A stretch of 64,000 nt of DNA from Bin87 sp026710825 (GTDB lineage: Bacteria; Chloroflexota; Dehalococcoidia; Lucifugimonadales; UBA3495). Under the pieces are notes generated by a model. The model saw only the letters and a program-made list of their open reading frames with translations. It had not been told where the DNA came from and searched no databases. Numbering within the stretch: position 1 is the first letter of the stretch; each line of letters starts with the position of its first letter. The translations under genes were made by a program, and so were the position numbers. Location: assembly GCA_965232815.1 (NCBI GenBank), contig OZ247427.1, positions 2,046,001 through 2,110,000 of the forward strand, in the 5' to 3' direction. This document shows positions 35,450 through 45,439 of the stretch, piece by piece.

Positions 35450-36016
35450 TCAGACGGTGTGTGCCGGGCGTGGGCCGTGGAAGTTGATGCGGCAACCGGG
35501 GCAGTCGATGGGATGGTTGCGGTGGTCGGTGTCGACGGACTGGCCCAACGCGTCCCTCAACTCACCGATGGTAGTAATCTGGGGCGCCGATATTGGGGCG
35601 GGTAGCGCGGTGGGGTCGGCCAAGAGCTGTTCCAGCGTGGGCACGTCCGGTTGGAGCGCGATTGCGGCCGTGATGGCTGCGATCAAGCGGGATACGCGGC
35701 GTCGCATCCGGCGCAACATTCGAGATGCGGTCGCGGGCGGCTCACGCGTTATCTGATCCAAAGTTCGGTAGACTTCGACGAACGTGCGGACGTGGGTGCG
35801 GCGGATACGACGATCAAACGCCAATTCGGCCAGTACGACGTTGAGTCGCCGCCGGCTGTAATGACGATGATGCCAGTGCACGGCGGCGGCGGTTACGGCG
35901 TGACTGGCCGACCGGGCCAGGGCGGTTGCCGCTCTTGCGTAGTCGCCGGCGGAGATGTCCCGGGAAACATAGTCCAGGTATTGGTGGCTGAGGTCCAGGT
36001 GATGGTCGGGATTCAA
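35450..36016 (-). CDS. HEPN-like helical protein with C-terminal CxxC (paralogue of the 23481-24059 gene)
   Basis: The 188-residue frame begins at TTG 36016 (NPDHHLDLSHQYLDYVSRD), which lines up with the start of the 192-residue paralogue. Conserved blocks are the paired helices (YARAATALARSASHA), SRRRLNVVLAELAF, and an Arg-rich helical second half (ASRMLRRMRRRVSRLIAA). The tail ends CPGCRINFHG, against CPKCANLP in the paralogue. In this copy the His after the RRRL motif is replaced by Asn, so if that His is functional, this one may be inactive or antidote-like. No ribosome site is obvious. Function unknown. Confidence 0.55.
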   Translation of the reverse strand: MNPDHHLDLSHQYLDYVSRDISAGDYARAATALARSASHAVTAAAVHWHHRHYSRRRLNVVLAELAFDRRIRRTHVRTFVEVYRTLDQITREPPATASRMLRRMRRRVSRLIAAITAAIALQPDVPTLEQLLADPTALPAPISAPQITTIGELRDALGQSVDTDHRNHPIDCPGCRINFHGPRPAHTV

Positions 36017-36757
36017 CAGGCGCTTGCTCCGGTAGGTTTTCAGCGGGTTGGTTGGTTGTTGCGATTAGCTTTTGCTCCTTTCGGGGGCTTTGATTTGGGT
36101 GTTTGCCAGAGGTGATGGTGGTCGTTGTCAGCCCCACGGCCGAGGGGTTACGCATGGGTTTTTGCCCACTCAAGGTTTGGCGGACAGCGCACGGGTCAGG
36201 AGGATTCCCTGGCCCTGGCCTCTCCCGGAAAAGATGGGAGAGGTGGATGCGCTGACCTCCCAGCGTGTGGGGAGGCGCTGGCCCCGTTGCGACCACACCG
36301 GCTAGAGCGACCGGTCGCTGGTCCTGGCGGAGACGGGTATGCGATTTGGAGTCTGACGGGTTGGCCGTGTACGACCGGTATCACCTCTGGCGAGACGGTG
36401 CTGGATGTTATGTTCTAACTCGAGTGAGACCATTATGGGCTCATACGTTCGTATTGTCAAGGGTCTGGTTTGCATGGCAGCGTTCCGTTTCGGGTGGTTC
36501 ACTCGGTCAAACGGCGCTGGTGACCGGGGTAGGGGTGAATGATTGTCCGTCCTTATTAGCAGAATCCATCCAACTCGTAACATCACCGGCTGCGTGGATG
36601 GACGGGGAGCGCCAGAAGTGGGCAGGTTCCACGGGATGCGTTAGTGGATGGGGGAGGGTGTCGGCGAACAGCGGATTTATCAACGGGCTCATCGTGGACG
36701 GGTTGGGGGTGGTGTGGTGGGATAGATTTCCTGGATTCCGGCTCAAGGCCGGAATGA
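36017..36757. other. Intergenic region with hairpin repeats
   Basis: About 740 bp without a protein-like frame. It contains a CCTCTCCC/GGGAGAGG hairpin (36223-36243) and an ATTCCGGC/GCCGGAAT hairpin (36735-36755) that directly abuts the tandem array at 36758. Confidence 0.55.
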
Positions 36758-36984
36758 CGTGGGTTTGCCGGAAGGACGTGGTATGCCCGGTATGACGTGG
36801 TATGCCCGGTATGACGTGGTATGCCCGGTATGACGTGGTATGCCCGGAATGACGTGGTATGCCCGGAATGACGTGGTATGTCCGGTATGACGCGGTATGT
36901 CCGGTATGACGCGGTATGCTCGGTATGACGCGGTATGCTCGGAATGACTTGGTATGCCGGGAACGACGGGGTTTACGGGGATGA
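36758..36984. repeat. 19-bp tandem repeat array, about 12 copies
   Basis: The unit CGTGGTATGCCCGGTATGA repeats head to tail: eleven 19-bp units from 36758 to 36966, then a degenerate 18-bp unit. Three units (36777-36833) are identical and the others differ by one to a few substitutions; 19 bp is not a multiple of three, so it is not coding. The first unit is the direct continuation of a GGATTCC-type hairpin, and each unit keeps the hairpin's CGGAATGACG-like tail, so the array appears to have grown from the end of that element. Confidence 0.9.
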
Positions 36985-37011
36985 CGGGTTGCTGTCGTGG
37001 CGTTGAACGTT

Positions 37012-37041
37012 TTGACCGGGTTGGCGGCACGATGCTAGAAT
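37012..37041 (+). promoter_or_regulatory. Promoter candidate for yebC-ruvC-ruvA
   Basis: TTGACC (37012-37017), an 18-nt spacer ending in TGC, and TAGAAT (37036-37041) form a -35 and extended -10 pair. The implied leader to yebC is about 100 nt. Confidence 0.6.
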
Positions 37042-37146
37042 CTTGATGTTACAAATTACATACAGTAATAAAGCGCGGGCGGCGGCGGAACGATCGAGCG
37101 AGTGTCGGTCTGAATCGGCGGAATACCAAGCGCGAGGAGGTGTCGG

Positions 37147-37911
37147 ATGTCCGGACATTCCAAGTGGTCAACAATTAAACGGGCGAAGGGAGCGGCGGAC
37201 GCCAAGAGGGGCGCACTGTTCACCAAGCTGGCGCGGAACATATCGCTGGCGGCCAAGGAAGGCGGCAGCGGAGACCCTGACATGAACTTCCGCCTGAGGA
37301 TCGCCATGGACCAGGCGAGGTCCAACAACATGCCGCTGGACAGCATCATGCGGGCCGTGCGCCGGGGGACCGGCGAGGGCGGCGAGGGGATGGTGGACCT
37401 GTCGGAGGTCACGTACGAGGGGTATGGGCCGAGCGGCGGGGCGATCCTAGTGCAGGCGCTGACTGATAACCGCAACCGTACCGCGTCCGAAGTCCGGTCG
37501 GCTTTCAACAAGGGCGGCGGGAACCTGGGAGACTCTGGGTGCGTGGCATGGAATTTCGATACCCGGGGTGTTATCACACTGGAAATCGATGATGAATCGG
37601 TGGCCGAAGAGTTGAGCCTGGCGGCGATTGACGCGGAAGCGGACGACGTGAAGTTCGAGGACGGGATCCTGGAGGTCTACACGGCGCCGGAGAATCTGCT
37701 GGCGGTGAAATCGGCGTTGGAAAGCGAGGGAGCAGAACCGGCGTCGGCGGACATTTCGATGGTGCCCAAGACGGTGATTCCGCTGGAGAACAGGGCGGCG
37801 GAGCAGACGCTGCGGTTGCTGGACATCCTGGAGGACCTGGACGACGTGCAGAAGGCGTACACCAACGCTGACTTTCCGGCAGAGGTGCTGGAGCGGTACG
37901 GATCAGACTGA
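37147..37911 (+). CDS. YebC/PmpR-family protein
   Basis: The 254-residue protein opens with the invariant family start MSGHSKWSTIKRAKGAADAKR, followed by RNISLAAKEGG and the ENRNRTAS-like DNRNRTASEVR block. The GNLGDSGCVAWNFDTRGVI region and the acidic C-terminal domain are of usual length. YebC proteins bind DNA or ribosomes and are reported as transcription regulators or as aids to translation through proline stretches. GAGGAGG lies about six bases before the ATG. It overlaps ruvC by one base (TGATG), and the yebC-ruvC-ruvA order is common in bacteria. Confidence 0.93.
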   Translation: MSGHSKWSTIKRAKGAADAKRGALFTKLARNISLAAKEGGSGDPDMNFRLRIAMDQARSNNMPLDSIMRAVRRGTGEGGEGMVDLSEVTYEGYGPSGGAILVQALTDNRNRTASEVRSAFNKGGGNLGDSGCVAWNFDTRGVITLEIDDESVAEELSLAAIDAEADDVKFEDGILEVYTAPENLLAVKSALESEGAEPASADISMVPKTVIPLENRAAEQTLRLLDILEDLDDVQKAYTNADFPAEVLERYGSD

Positions 37912-38432
37912 TGCGGGTACTGGCCATCGATCCTGGCACCCTGAAGATGGGCTACGGCGTGGTGGATGCGGAGCCTGTGCCGCGAGCGGATGATTACGGG
38001 GTAGTTGCGCTGCCGGCGTCGATGCCCATCGAAAGGAGGCTGTACCAGCTTCACACGCACATCCTGAACATGATCCATGTGTTCCAACCGGACGCGATTG
38101 CGGTGGAAGACCCGTTCGTGGGTCGGGGTGAGCGGGCGTTCGTCAAATCGGCGCTGGCGATTGGGCAGGCGCAGGCGGTGGTGCTGATCGGGGCGGCGAG
38201 CCAGGGAGTACCGGTGCATCGCTACGCGCCGGCGCGGGTGAAACGGGCGGTGACCGACTACGGCGGGGCGACCAAGGAGCAGGTGCAGCAGATGACGGTA
38301 TCCACGCTGGGGCTGCACGAGATGCCGGATTCGGATGCGGCGGACGCGCTGGCGGTGGGGCTTTGCCACCTTCAGGAAATGACGTCCGATGACCTAGCGG
38401 CGCGCGAGATAAAGCCGGGCGAGGTGTTTTAG
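37911..38432 (+). CDS. ruvC: Holliday junction resolvase RuvC
   Basis: The 173-residue RNase H-fold nuclease cuts Holliday junctions with the RuvAB motor. The first catalytic Asp lies in VLAIDPGTLKMGYGVVD at the N-terminus. The others are in the IAVEDPFVGRGERAFVKSALAIGQAQAVVL region and the late DSDAADALAVGLCHL. The length is normal. Its ATG overlaps the yebC stop and it is three bases ahead of ruvA, so the three are translationally linked. Confidence 0.95.
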   Translation: MRVLAIDPGTLKMGYGVVDAEPVPRADDYGVVALPASMPIERRLYQLHTHILNMIHVFQPDAIAVEDPFVGRGERAFVKSALAIGQAQAVVLIGAASQGVPVHRYAPARVKRAVTDYGGATKEQVQQMTVSTLGLHEMPDSDAADALAVGLCHLQEMTSDDLAAREIKPGEVF

Positions 38433-38435
38433 GCA

Positions 38436-39023
38436 GTGCTGGTGGGCGTGCACGGCGCGCTGGAGGCCGTCGGAGCGGATTGGGTGAACGTGCTGGTTGG
38501 CGGGATTATCCTGCAGGTGAACGTTCCGGCGTCGGCGGTGGCGGGAATGGGCAGCGTGGGAGATCCGGTGCGGCTGCACACGGTACTCAGGATCCAGAAC
38601 GAGCAGCCGGTGCTGTACGGGTTTCCCGACGCGGGGTCGGTGGAACTTTTCGGAGCGCTGAACGGGGTTAATGGCGTCGGGCCGCGGTCGGCGATGTCGA
38701 TCCTGTCGGAGTTGGGCGAGGATGGATTCCGACAAGCGGTGGCATCAGAGGATGTCACGGCGTTGGCGCGGGCGCAGGGAGTCGGTAGGAGGATCGCGCA
38801 ACGTGTAGTGCTGGAACTGCGGGGGAAACTTCCGGAGGCAGATGGGGCGATGCCGGGGGTTGTGATCGCGGGCGGGACGGATGCTGAGGCGGTGGAGGCG
38901 CTGACGGCCCTTGGGATGCCGTTGGCTGACGCACGGCAGGCGGTGGCTTCACTGGATCTGCCGGCGGATGCGTCGGCAGAGGACAAGATCCGGCAGGCGT
39001 TGGTTGGCATGGGGGGTGGGTGA
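38436..39023 (+). CDS. ruvA: Holliday junction branch-migration protein RuvA
   Basis: The 195-residue protein binds four-way junctions and loads RuvB. It starts at GTG 38436 (MLVGVHGALEAVGADWVNVLVGG), giving the N-terminal OB domain. Two helix-hairpin-helix motifs follow (LNGVNGVGPRSAMSIL and ARAQGVGRRIAQRVVLELRGKL). The C-terminal RuvB-contact domain (EAVEALTALGMPLADARQAV) follows a short acidic linker. It lies three bases after ruvC, whereas ruvB is 12 kb away. Confidence 0.95.
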   Translation: MLVGVHGALEAVGADWVNVLVGGIILQVNVPASAVAGMGSVGDPVRLHTVLRIQNEQPVLYGFPDAGSVELFGALNGVNGVGPRSAMSILSELGEDGFRQAVASEDVTALARAQGVGRRIAQRVVLELRGKLPEADGAMPGVVIAGGTDAEAVEALTALGMPLADARQAVASLDLPADASAEDKIRQALVGMGGG

Positions 39024-39333
39024 GGGTATCCGTTGGGGTTATCCCGCTGGTTCCTTTTCCCAAGGGTGTCTGGGTTCCTGCTTCCGCAGGAACGACGTTG
39101 GTTGGGAGTGGGATGGTTCGACCAGTTCATGGAGGGGCGGCGGTGGTTGGATGTATCTCATGGTTCGACAGGCTCACCATGAGCGGCGTGTGTCTGGGTC
39201 GGATCAGGGGGTTGCCCCTCGCCCGACCCCAACCCTCTCCCGTCAACGGAGAGGGGGAAGTGACGGTTGGCGCTAGCAGACCGACCCGTCGATAGGGCTT
39301 GTTAGCTGGCAGCCGAGGCTGTGGGGTTTGGCG
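39024..39333. other. Intergenic region with hairpin repeats upstream of uvrB
   Basis: About 310 bp hold three dispersed elements: GTTCCTGC/GCAGGAAC (39074-39093), TTCGACAGGCTCACCATGAG (about 39172-39191), and CCTCTCC/GGAGAGG (39236-39256). No gene is seen. Confidence 0.6.
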
Positions 39334-39339
39334 TATAAT
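39334..39339 (+). promoter_or_regulatory. -10 element for uvrB
   Basis: A perfect TATAAT lies 11 nt before the first possible ATG (39351). There is no convincing -35. Confidence 0.45.
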
Positions 39340-39350
39340 TTGGCGAAACG

Positions 39351-41369
<2,019 letters not shown>

Positions 41370-41559
41370 GGGTTACGTGTTTTTGCATGGATGCACAGGA
41401 TGGACGGGATTTTTTAGTCCGCGATTCAGGTGCATCCCTCGACGGTCTCGGGATGAGCGGTTGATTGGGTTCGGCCGCTCCAGGTGAAGCGCATTTCCCT
41501 CTCACCGTGGCCCTCTCCCGCCAAGGGGGAGGGGATTTTTTGGTCGTGCGCGAGCCGGG

Positions 41560-42681
41560 TTACCAGTTTTGGGCGAGGTTGGTGACGAGGTTGTAGATGA
41601 ACCAGCCGTCGCCGGTGTGGAAGGTCTGGGGCTTGGCGGTCTGGGCGTCGCGCATGACGCCGATGCCGTCGCTGTAGGGCTCGAAGGATACGATGCGGTC
41701 GTAGCGGATGCGGAACCGTTTGCGGGGACCGTGGAAGTAGATGTGCTTGCTGGTCACCCCGAGAAGGCCGGTGTCCTCGTGGACGGTCTCCTCCCACTCG
41801 ATGGGCCGGCTTTTGAAGGTGCTGGGGCGGTAGTAGAGGCCCTTGGCGACGCGGATGCTCAGGCCGTGGGATGAACCGCGGCGTTCGCGGCGGGTCTTGA
41901 CCTCATAGTAGTCCACGTCGTCGATGAGCCAGACCAGTTGCTCGGATTTCATCAGGTTGAACGGCACGGGCGGGATGTCGCCCAGACGCTCGGGTATGAG
42001 GCCTTCAGCGGCTTCGCGGATGACGGCGGACTGGATCATGCTGCGGAAAGCGCCATTGGCGTTGACGTCCGCCTGTTCCAGGTCGAAGTGATCGAGGTAG
42101 AGGTTCAGGGCGTGCTCTTCGTCCAACGAAAGTACGCCGTCCTCTATGGATGTTTCGACGGCCGCCTCCCATCCCTGCACCAGCAGCGCCCGGCGATCGG
42201 CAGGGGAAAGCCCGGAGTCAGTGAGGGCATCCTCGAGGGTTGCAACGTGGTTTTCGCCGTCGTTCGTCGACACCGCGGCAAGGCGGGCATGGGTCATCAA
42301 GCGGGCGTGGGCGGCGCGATCGATCTGCTCCAGGGTCTCGCCACCAGCCTTGTCGTCGGTGTCGATGGAGAATTGCTCGCGGAACTCGCGCAGGCGAGCT
42401 TCCTCCCCGCGGGTCAAGATGCCGTCAGAAAGGCCCTCGCGCACGGCCTGACGCCATCCTTCGGCCATGGCGGCGCGGATGCCGTCCTGGTCCACGTACG
42501 ATCGGCCGGCGATGACAGACAGGTTGTCGATCAGCGAACGTTCGTTGAAATCGGGCCGGCCGGCGGCGTCAACGACCATCTCGACCATGCGATCGCGGCC
42601 GGACTGATGGGCATGATCACATTCCTTGTGGCTGCGGCGGAGGAACCCGGCTTTCTGTCCGCAGTGTCTGCAGTTGCCCAT
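41560..42681 (-). CDS. Zinc-ribbon protein with TerB-like helical repeats and a PH-like domain
   Basis: The 373-residue protein starts MGNCRHCGQKAGFLRRSHKEC, a short treble-clef-like zinc site (Cys 4, 7 and 21 plus a nearby His). Two related all-helical segments follow at about 45-120 and 125-200, each with an 'L....dG.L...Ee..L..y...f.l' pattern typical of tellurite-resistance TerB/EF-hand-like folds. The C-terminus (about 225-373) is beta-rich with KGLYYRPS, VTSKHIYFHGPRKRFRIRYDRIVSFEPYSDGI and a final FHTGDGWFIYNLVTNLAQ, as in bacterial PH-like domains. This looks like a cytoplasmic sensor or scaffold rather than an enzyme. It starts 18 bp downstream of the D-glutamate cyclase-like gene on the same strand. 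Confidence 0.7.
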   Translation of the reverse strand: MGNCRHCGQKAGFLRRSHKECDHAHQSGRDRMVEMVVDAAGRPDFNERSLIDNLSVIAGRSYVDQDGIRAAMAEGWRQAVREGLSDGILTRGEEARLREFREQFSIDTDDKAGGETLEQIDRAAHARLMTHARLAAVSTNDGENHVATLEDALTDSGLSPADRRALLVQGWEAAVETSIEDGVLSLDEEHALNLYLDHFDLEQADVNANGAFRSMIQSAVIREAAEGLIPERLGDIPPVPFNLMKSEQLVWLIDDVDYYEVKTRRERRGSSHGLSIRVAKGLYYRPSTFKSRPIEWEETVHEDTGLLGVTSKHIYFHGPRKRFRIRYDRIVSFEPYSDGIGVMRDAQTAKPQTFHTGDGWFIYNLVTNLAQNW

Positions 42682-42699
42682 GGCGATACGTCCCTGGTG

Positions 42700-43566
42700 T
42701 CAGCCTGGCAAGTTTGCCGACACGTGGTCGTGAAGTTCCTGGAGGACCGCAGCGTTTTCTTCCAGGGTGAACTCGTCAACCTGGTAGTCGTGAGCGCCGC
42801 TGACGCCAGTGACGGCGCCGGCATCGACGAGGAACCGGATGCACTCGGTGTCGGTTGCGATATCGGGCAGCAGGTTGCGTCCCACCGCGATGGAAAGGGC
42901 TGCGACGAGGCCGTAGCCGCCCCAGTTGGAAGTGGAGGAGGCGATGAGCTGGTTGCACGTGGTGATGGCAGGGTAATCGGGCAGCTTGTCGGAAGCCTCC
43001 ACCACGTCGAGGAGGTTGCCCATGCCGATTTCGTTGCCGCCGTCGCCGATGCCGATGGACGGGATGCCGAGTTCAAACAGGCGGTCGATGCGCGCTGTCT
43101 TGTCGGAGATGTCGATGCCGCGCATGTTGCGATAGATGCCGTGGGCATCGGGGGCGCAGCGTTCGATGGAAACGACCAACGACGGTTCGTGTTCGGCGAC
43201 TGCGTTGCGGGCGGCCTGGTAGTTGCGGGCGGCGTCTTCGGTGATGGCGAAGTCGATGACGGGCGAGGGGTCCCCTTGCTGGGTGAGCCAGTCGGACATC
43301 ATGCCGGCCACAGGATCGTCGACGGCGTAAACGACGGGATGTCCGAGTTCGCGTATGGCGTTGCCGATGGCGAACGCCCCTGGAGGGCCGTCGGTTTCGG
43401 GGGCATCGCTCATGATGATGTAGAAACCGGTGGTGATGATGACCGGCCCGGGATGTTCCAGCAGGTACTGGGCGGCCTGGGTGCAAAAGTCCCCAGGGAG
43501 ATGGGGACGCAAGGCGGTGATGCCCCTGCGGTCGTGATTGAGGATGATGTCTTCGATGGTTGGCAT
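42700..43566 (-). CDS. D-glutamate cyclase-like protein (DUF4392)
   Basis: The 288-residue protein starts MPTIEDIILNHDRRG and has the DUF4392 blocks ITTGFYIIMSDAPETDGPPGAFAIGNAI, SLVVSIERCAPDAHGIYRNMRG, SIGIGDGGNEIGMGN and TTCNQLIASSTSNWGGYGL. In vertebrates this domain is fused to DUF1445 in DGLUCY, which converts D-glutamate to 5-oxo-D-proline. Here the DUF1445 protein is the next gene upstream, 158 bp away on the same strand, so the two probably form one enzyme as separate subunits. The second Met (43566) is chosen because the first, a GTG at 43578, overlaps the ribosome site. Confidence 0.85.
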   Translation of the reverse strand: MPTIEDIILNHDRRGITALRPHLPGDFCTQAAQYLLEHPGPVIITTGFYIIMSDAPETDGPPGAFAIGNAIRELGHPVVYAVDDPVAGMMSDWLTQQGDPSPVIDFAITEDAARNYQAARNAVAEHEPSLVVSIERCAPDAHGIYRNMRGIDISDKTARIDRLFELGIPSIGIGDGGNEIGMGNLLDVVEASDKLPDYPAITTCNQLIASSTSNWGGYGLVAALSIAVGRNLLPDIATDTECIRFLVDAGAVTGVSGAHDYQVDEFTLEENAAVLQELHDHVSANLPG

Positions 43567-43724
43567 TGTTGAGCGCACTCTCTTTGATCGGATTGGGGAT
43601 ATTGGGTTTATGGGGATGACCCGTGCCCGTCTGGCTCACGGCACTGGATTCCTGCTTGCGCAAGGAATGACGTGTTGGGTGGCCGATCTGGTTATGGGAC
43701 CAGCGTGTTGAGGGTAAGGGTTGG

Positions 43725-44522
43725 CTAGATCACGGCGTAGTCGGAGTCCCGGCGGTCGGTGATGAACATCTTGCCGGGGGCATGGGTGATCATCAGGGGA
43801 GGCTTGCAGTTGAGGGCGACGGCCTGGGGAGTGACGCCGCAGGCCCAGAACACCGGGGTTTCGCCGGGGCGGATTTCGACAGCTTCGCCGAACTCCGGGT
43901 TGTCGATATCGCGGATGCCGATGGCTGACGGGTCGCCGATGTGAACGGGGGCGCCGTGGGTGTCCGGGAAGCGGGAGGTGACCTGGACGGCACGCACGAT
44001 CTGCTCGCGTGGTATGGGGCGCATGCTGACCACCATGGGGCCGTTGAACATGCCGGCGGGACGAGTGGGCATGTTGGTGATGTACATTGGGACGTTGCTG
44101 CCGGCTTCCTGGTGGCGCAACGGTATGCCCGAATCGGACATGGCGGCTTCGAAGGAGAAACTGCAGCCCAACAGGAACGAGACGAGGTCGTCGCGCCAGA
44201 AATCGGCGACCGACTGGTGCTCGCCGGTCATTTCGCCGTTTTCGTAGATGCGGTATGCGGGGACATCGGTGCTGATGTCGGCGCCCGGGGCGACGAAAGA
44301 CGGTTCGACGGAGCCGGCTTCGATCACTTCCAGTATCGGACAGGGTTGGGGATTGCGCTGGCAGAAGAGCAGGAAGTCGAAGGCGAGGTCGCGGGGAAGC
44401 ACGGCCAGGTTGGCCTGTACGTGTCCGTTGGCGAGGCCGGCGGTAACGCCATCGTAATCTCCAGCGCGGATCAGGCGGCGGATGTCGGACGGCTGGGTGG
44501 GCAACAGAGTGGCAGTGGTCAT
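43725..44522 (-). CDS. DUF1445 putative hydro-lyase (D-glutamate cyclase N-terminal type)
   Basis: The 265-residue protein matches the DUF1445 family in length and motifs: QPSDIRRLIRAGDYDG at the start, PAYRIYENGE, VSFLLGCSFSFEAAMSDSGIPLRHQE, MYITNMPTRPAG, GPMVVSMRPI, GAPVHIGDPSAIGI, PVFWACGVTPQAVAL, and ITHAPGKMFITD. In DGLUCY this domain is joined to DUF4392, encoded here by the next gene. The ATG at 44522 gives the family's usual N-terminus; the longer frame to 44579 lacks a ribosome site. A degenerate GGATTCC-type hairpin (43645-43671) lies between the two cyclase genes. Confidence 0.85.
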   Translation of the reverse strand: MTTATLLPTQPSDIRRLIRAGDYDGVTAGLANGHVQANLAVLPRDLAFDFLLFCQRNPQPCPILEVIEAGSVEPSFVAPGADISTDVPAYRIYENGEMTGEHQSVADFWRDDLVSFLLGCSFSFEAAMSDSGIPLRHQEAGSNVPMYITNMPTRPAGMFNGPMVVSMRPIPREQIVRAVQVTSRFPDTHGAPVHIGDPSAIGIRDIDNPEFGEAVEIRPGETPVFWACGVTPQAVALNCKPPLMITHAPGKMFITDRRDSDYAVI

Positions 44523-44692
44523 GAGGAAACCCCGTTCAATGGCAGGATGATTCGGCGGCGACCGGTCTGGCAGAGACAATGGTTATGCTAGAATTGCGCC
44601 GACGGCGAGTCATGATAGACAACGGGACGCACCAGCGTCAATTTTGGGCGAAGCGCTGGGGCGAATCATAACTGGCAGATCGGGCGGGCAGT

Positions 44693-45367
44693 TTGTACAA
44701 CGTGTTTCTCCTGACACGTCCCGGAGAGGGGATGATGTCGCTGGTCAAGCAAATTGACGCGTCCGGTTTGTCGTGCCAGGCGGGCAGCGACATCGCAGAA
44801 CTGGACGACGCGGCGCACACGATCCGACTGGACGTGGTGCTGCTGGATATGTCGGCGGTTGGCATCGGAGCACAATCGGTGATCGAGCAGATCAACCAAC
44901 TGAGCTTGCCCACGATGCTGGTAGTGGATGCGACTTTCCTGCCGCAATATGACCCGACGATCAATCCCGACGACTTTATCATCGCGCCACTGAACGCGTC
45001 GGAGTTGATGGCGCGGGTCGGGCAGATTGTTTTCCGGCGGAACGGTCGAAACGCCGACCAAGTGGTGCGAGTGGGCGAGTTGACCATCGACCTCCAGAGT
45101 TACGAGGTGACGATGGGGGGACGTCGCATCTCGCTGACGTACAAGGAGTTCCAGTTGCTCACGCTGCTGGCGTCGAATCCGGGCAGGGTGTACACGCGAG
45201 AGGCGTTGCTGAACCAAGTCTGGGGGTACGACTACCTGGGCGGGACGCGCACGGTGGACGTGCACATCCGTCGGTTGCGTTCCAAGGTGGAGGACCCGGA
45301 CCACCTGTTTGTCGAGACGATCTGGAACGTGGGGTACCGGTTCAGGGACGTGGGGTCGGAGGATTAA
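44693..45367 (+). CDS. OmpR-type response regulator with degenerate receiver
   Basis: The 224-residue protein has an N-terminal receiver-like domain (1-115) and a C-terminal winged helix (about 125-220: LTYKEFQLLTLLASNPGRVYTREALLNQVWGYDYLGGTRTVDVHIRRLRSKVED, then IWNVGYRF), a clear OmpR/PhoB DNA-binding domain. The receiver keeps the phospho-acceptor-like Asp in DVVLLDMS. The N-terminal acidic pair is replaced (VFLLTRPGEG), and the conserved Lys near the end of the domain is absent (FIIAPLNASEL). It therefore probably does not work by normal phosphorylation. It starts at TTG 44693. No histidine kinase is nearby. Confidence 0.82.
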   Translation: MYNVFLLTRPGEGMMSLVKQIDASGLSCQAGSDIAELDDAAHTIRLDVVLLDMSAVGIGAQSVIEQINQLSLPTMLVVDATFLPQYDPTINPDDFIIAPLNASELMARVGQIVFRRNGRNADQVVRVGELTIDLQSYEVTMGGRRISLTYKEFQLLTLLASNPGRVYTREALLNQVWGYDYLGGTRTVDVHIRRLRSKVEDPDHLFVETIWNVGYRFRDVGSED

Positions 45368-45384
45368 GGACGGGACTGTCGGAT

Positions 45385-45404
45385 CGTCCCAAGGATTCGG
45401 GACG
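45385..45404. terminator. Hairpin between the response regulator and recG
   Basis: CGTCCC (45385-45390) and GGGACG (45399-45404) pair around an 8-nt loop; an alternative GGGAC/GTCCC pairing (45372-45390) uses the same central arm. It lies in the 72-bp gap between two convergent stop codons. There is no T-run. Confidence 0.45.
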
Positions 45405-45439
45405 ACCGGGGACGCGGCCGGAACCCCAGGGGTCGCGAT

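Noticed and set aside
36265..36795. 176-residue plus-strand frame in the noncoding block
   Set aside because: It runs through a hairpin element and into the tandem array, and its translation shows no conserved pattern.
36758..36984. CRISPR array
   Set aside because: Repeats are directly adjacent with no unique spacers, and the unit is only 19 bp.
36743..37030. Minus-strand frame over the 19-bp array (repetitive protein)
   Set aside because: The repeat period is not a multiple of three, so the frame cannot be maintained as a repeated protein; its open state is due to the repeat lacking stops.
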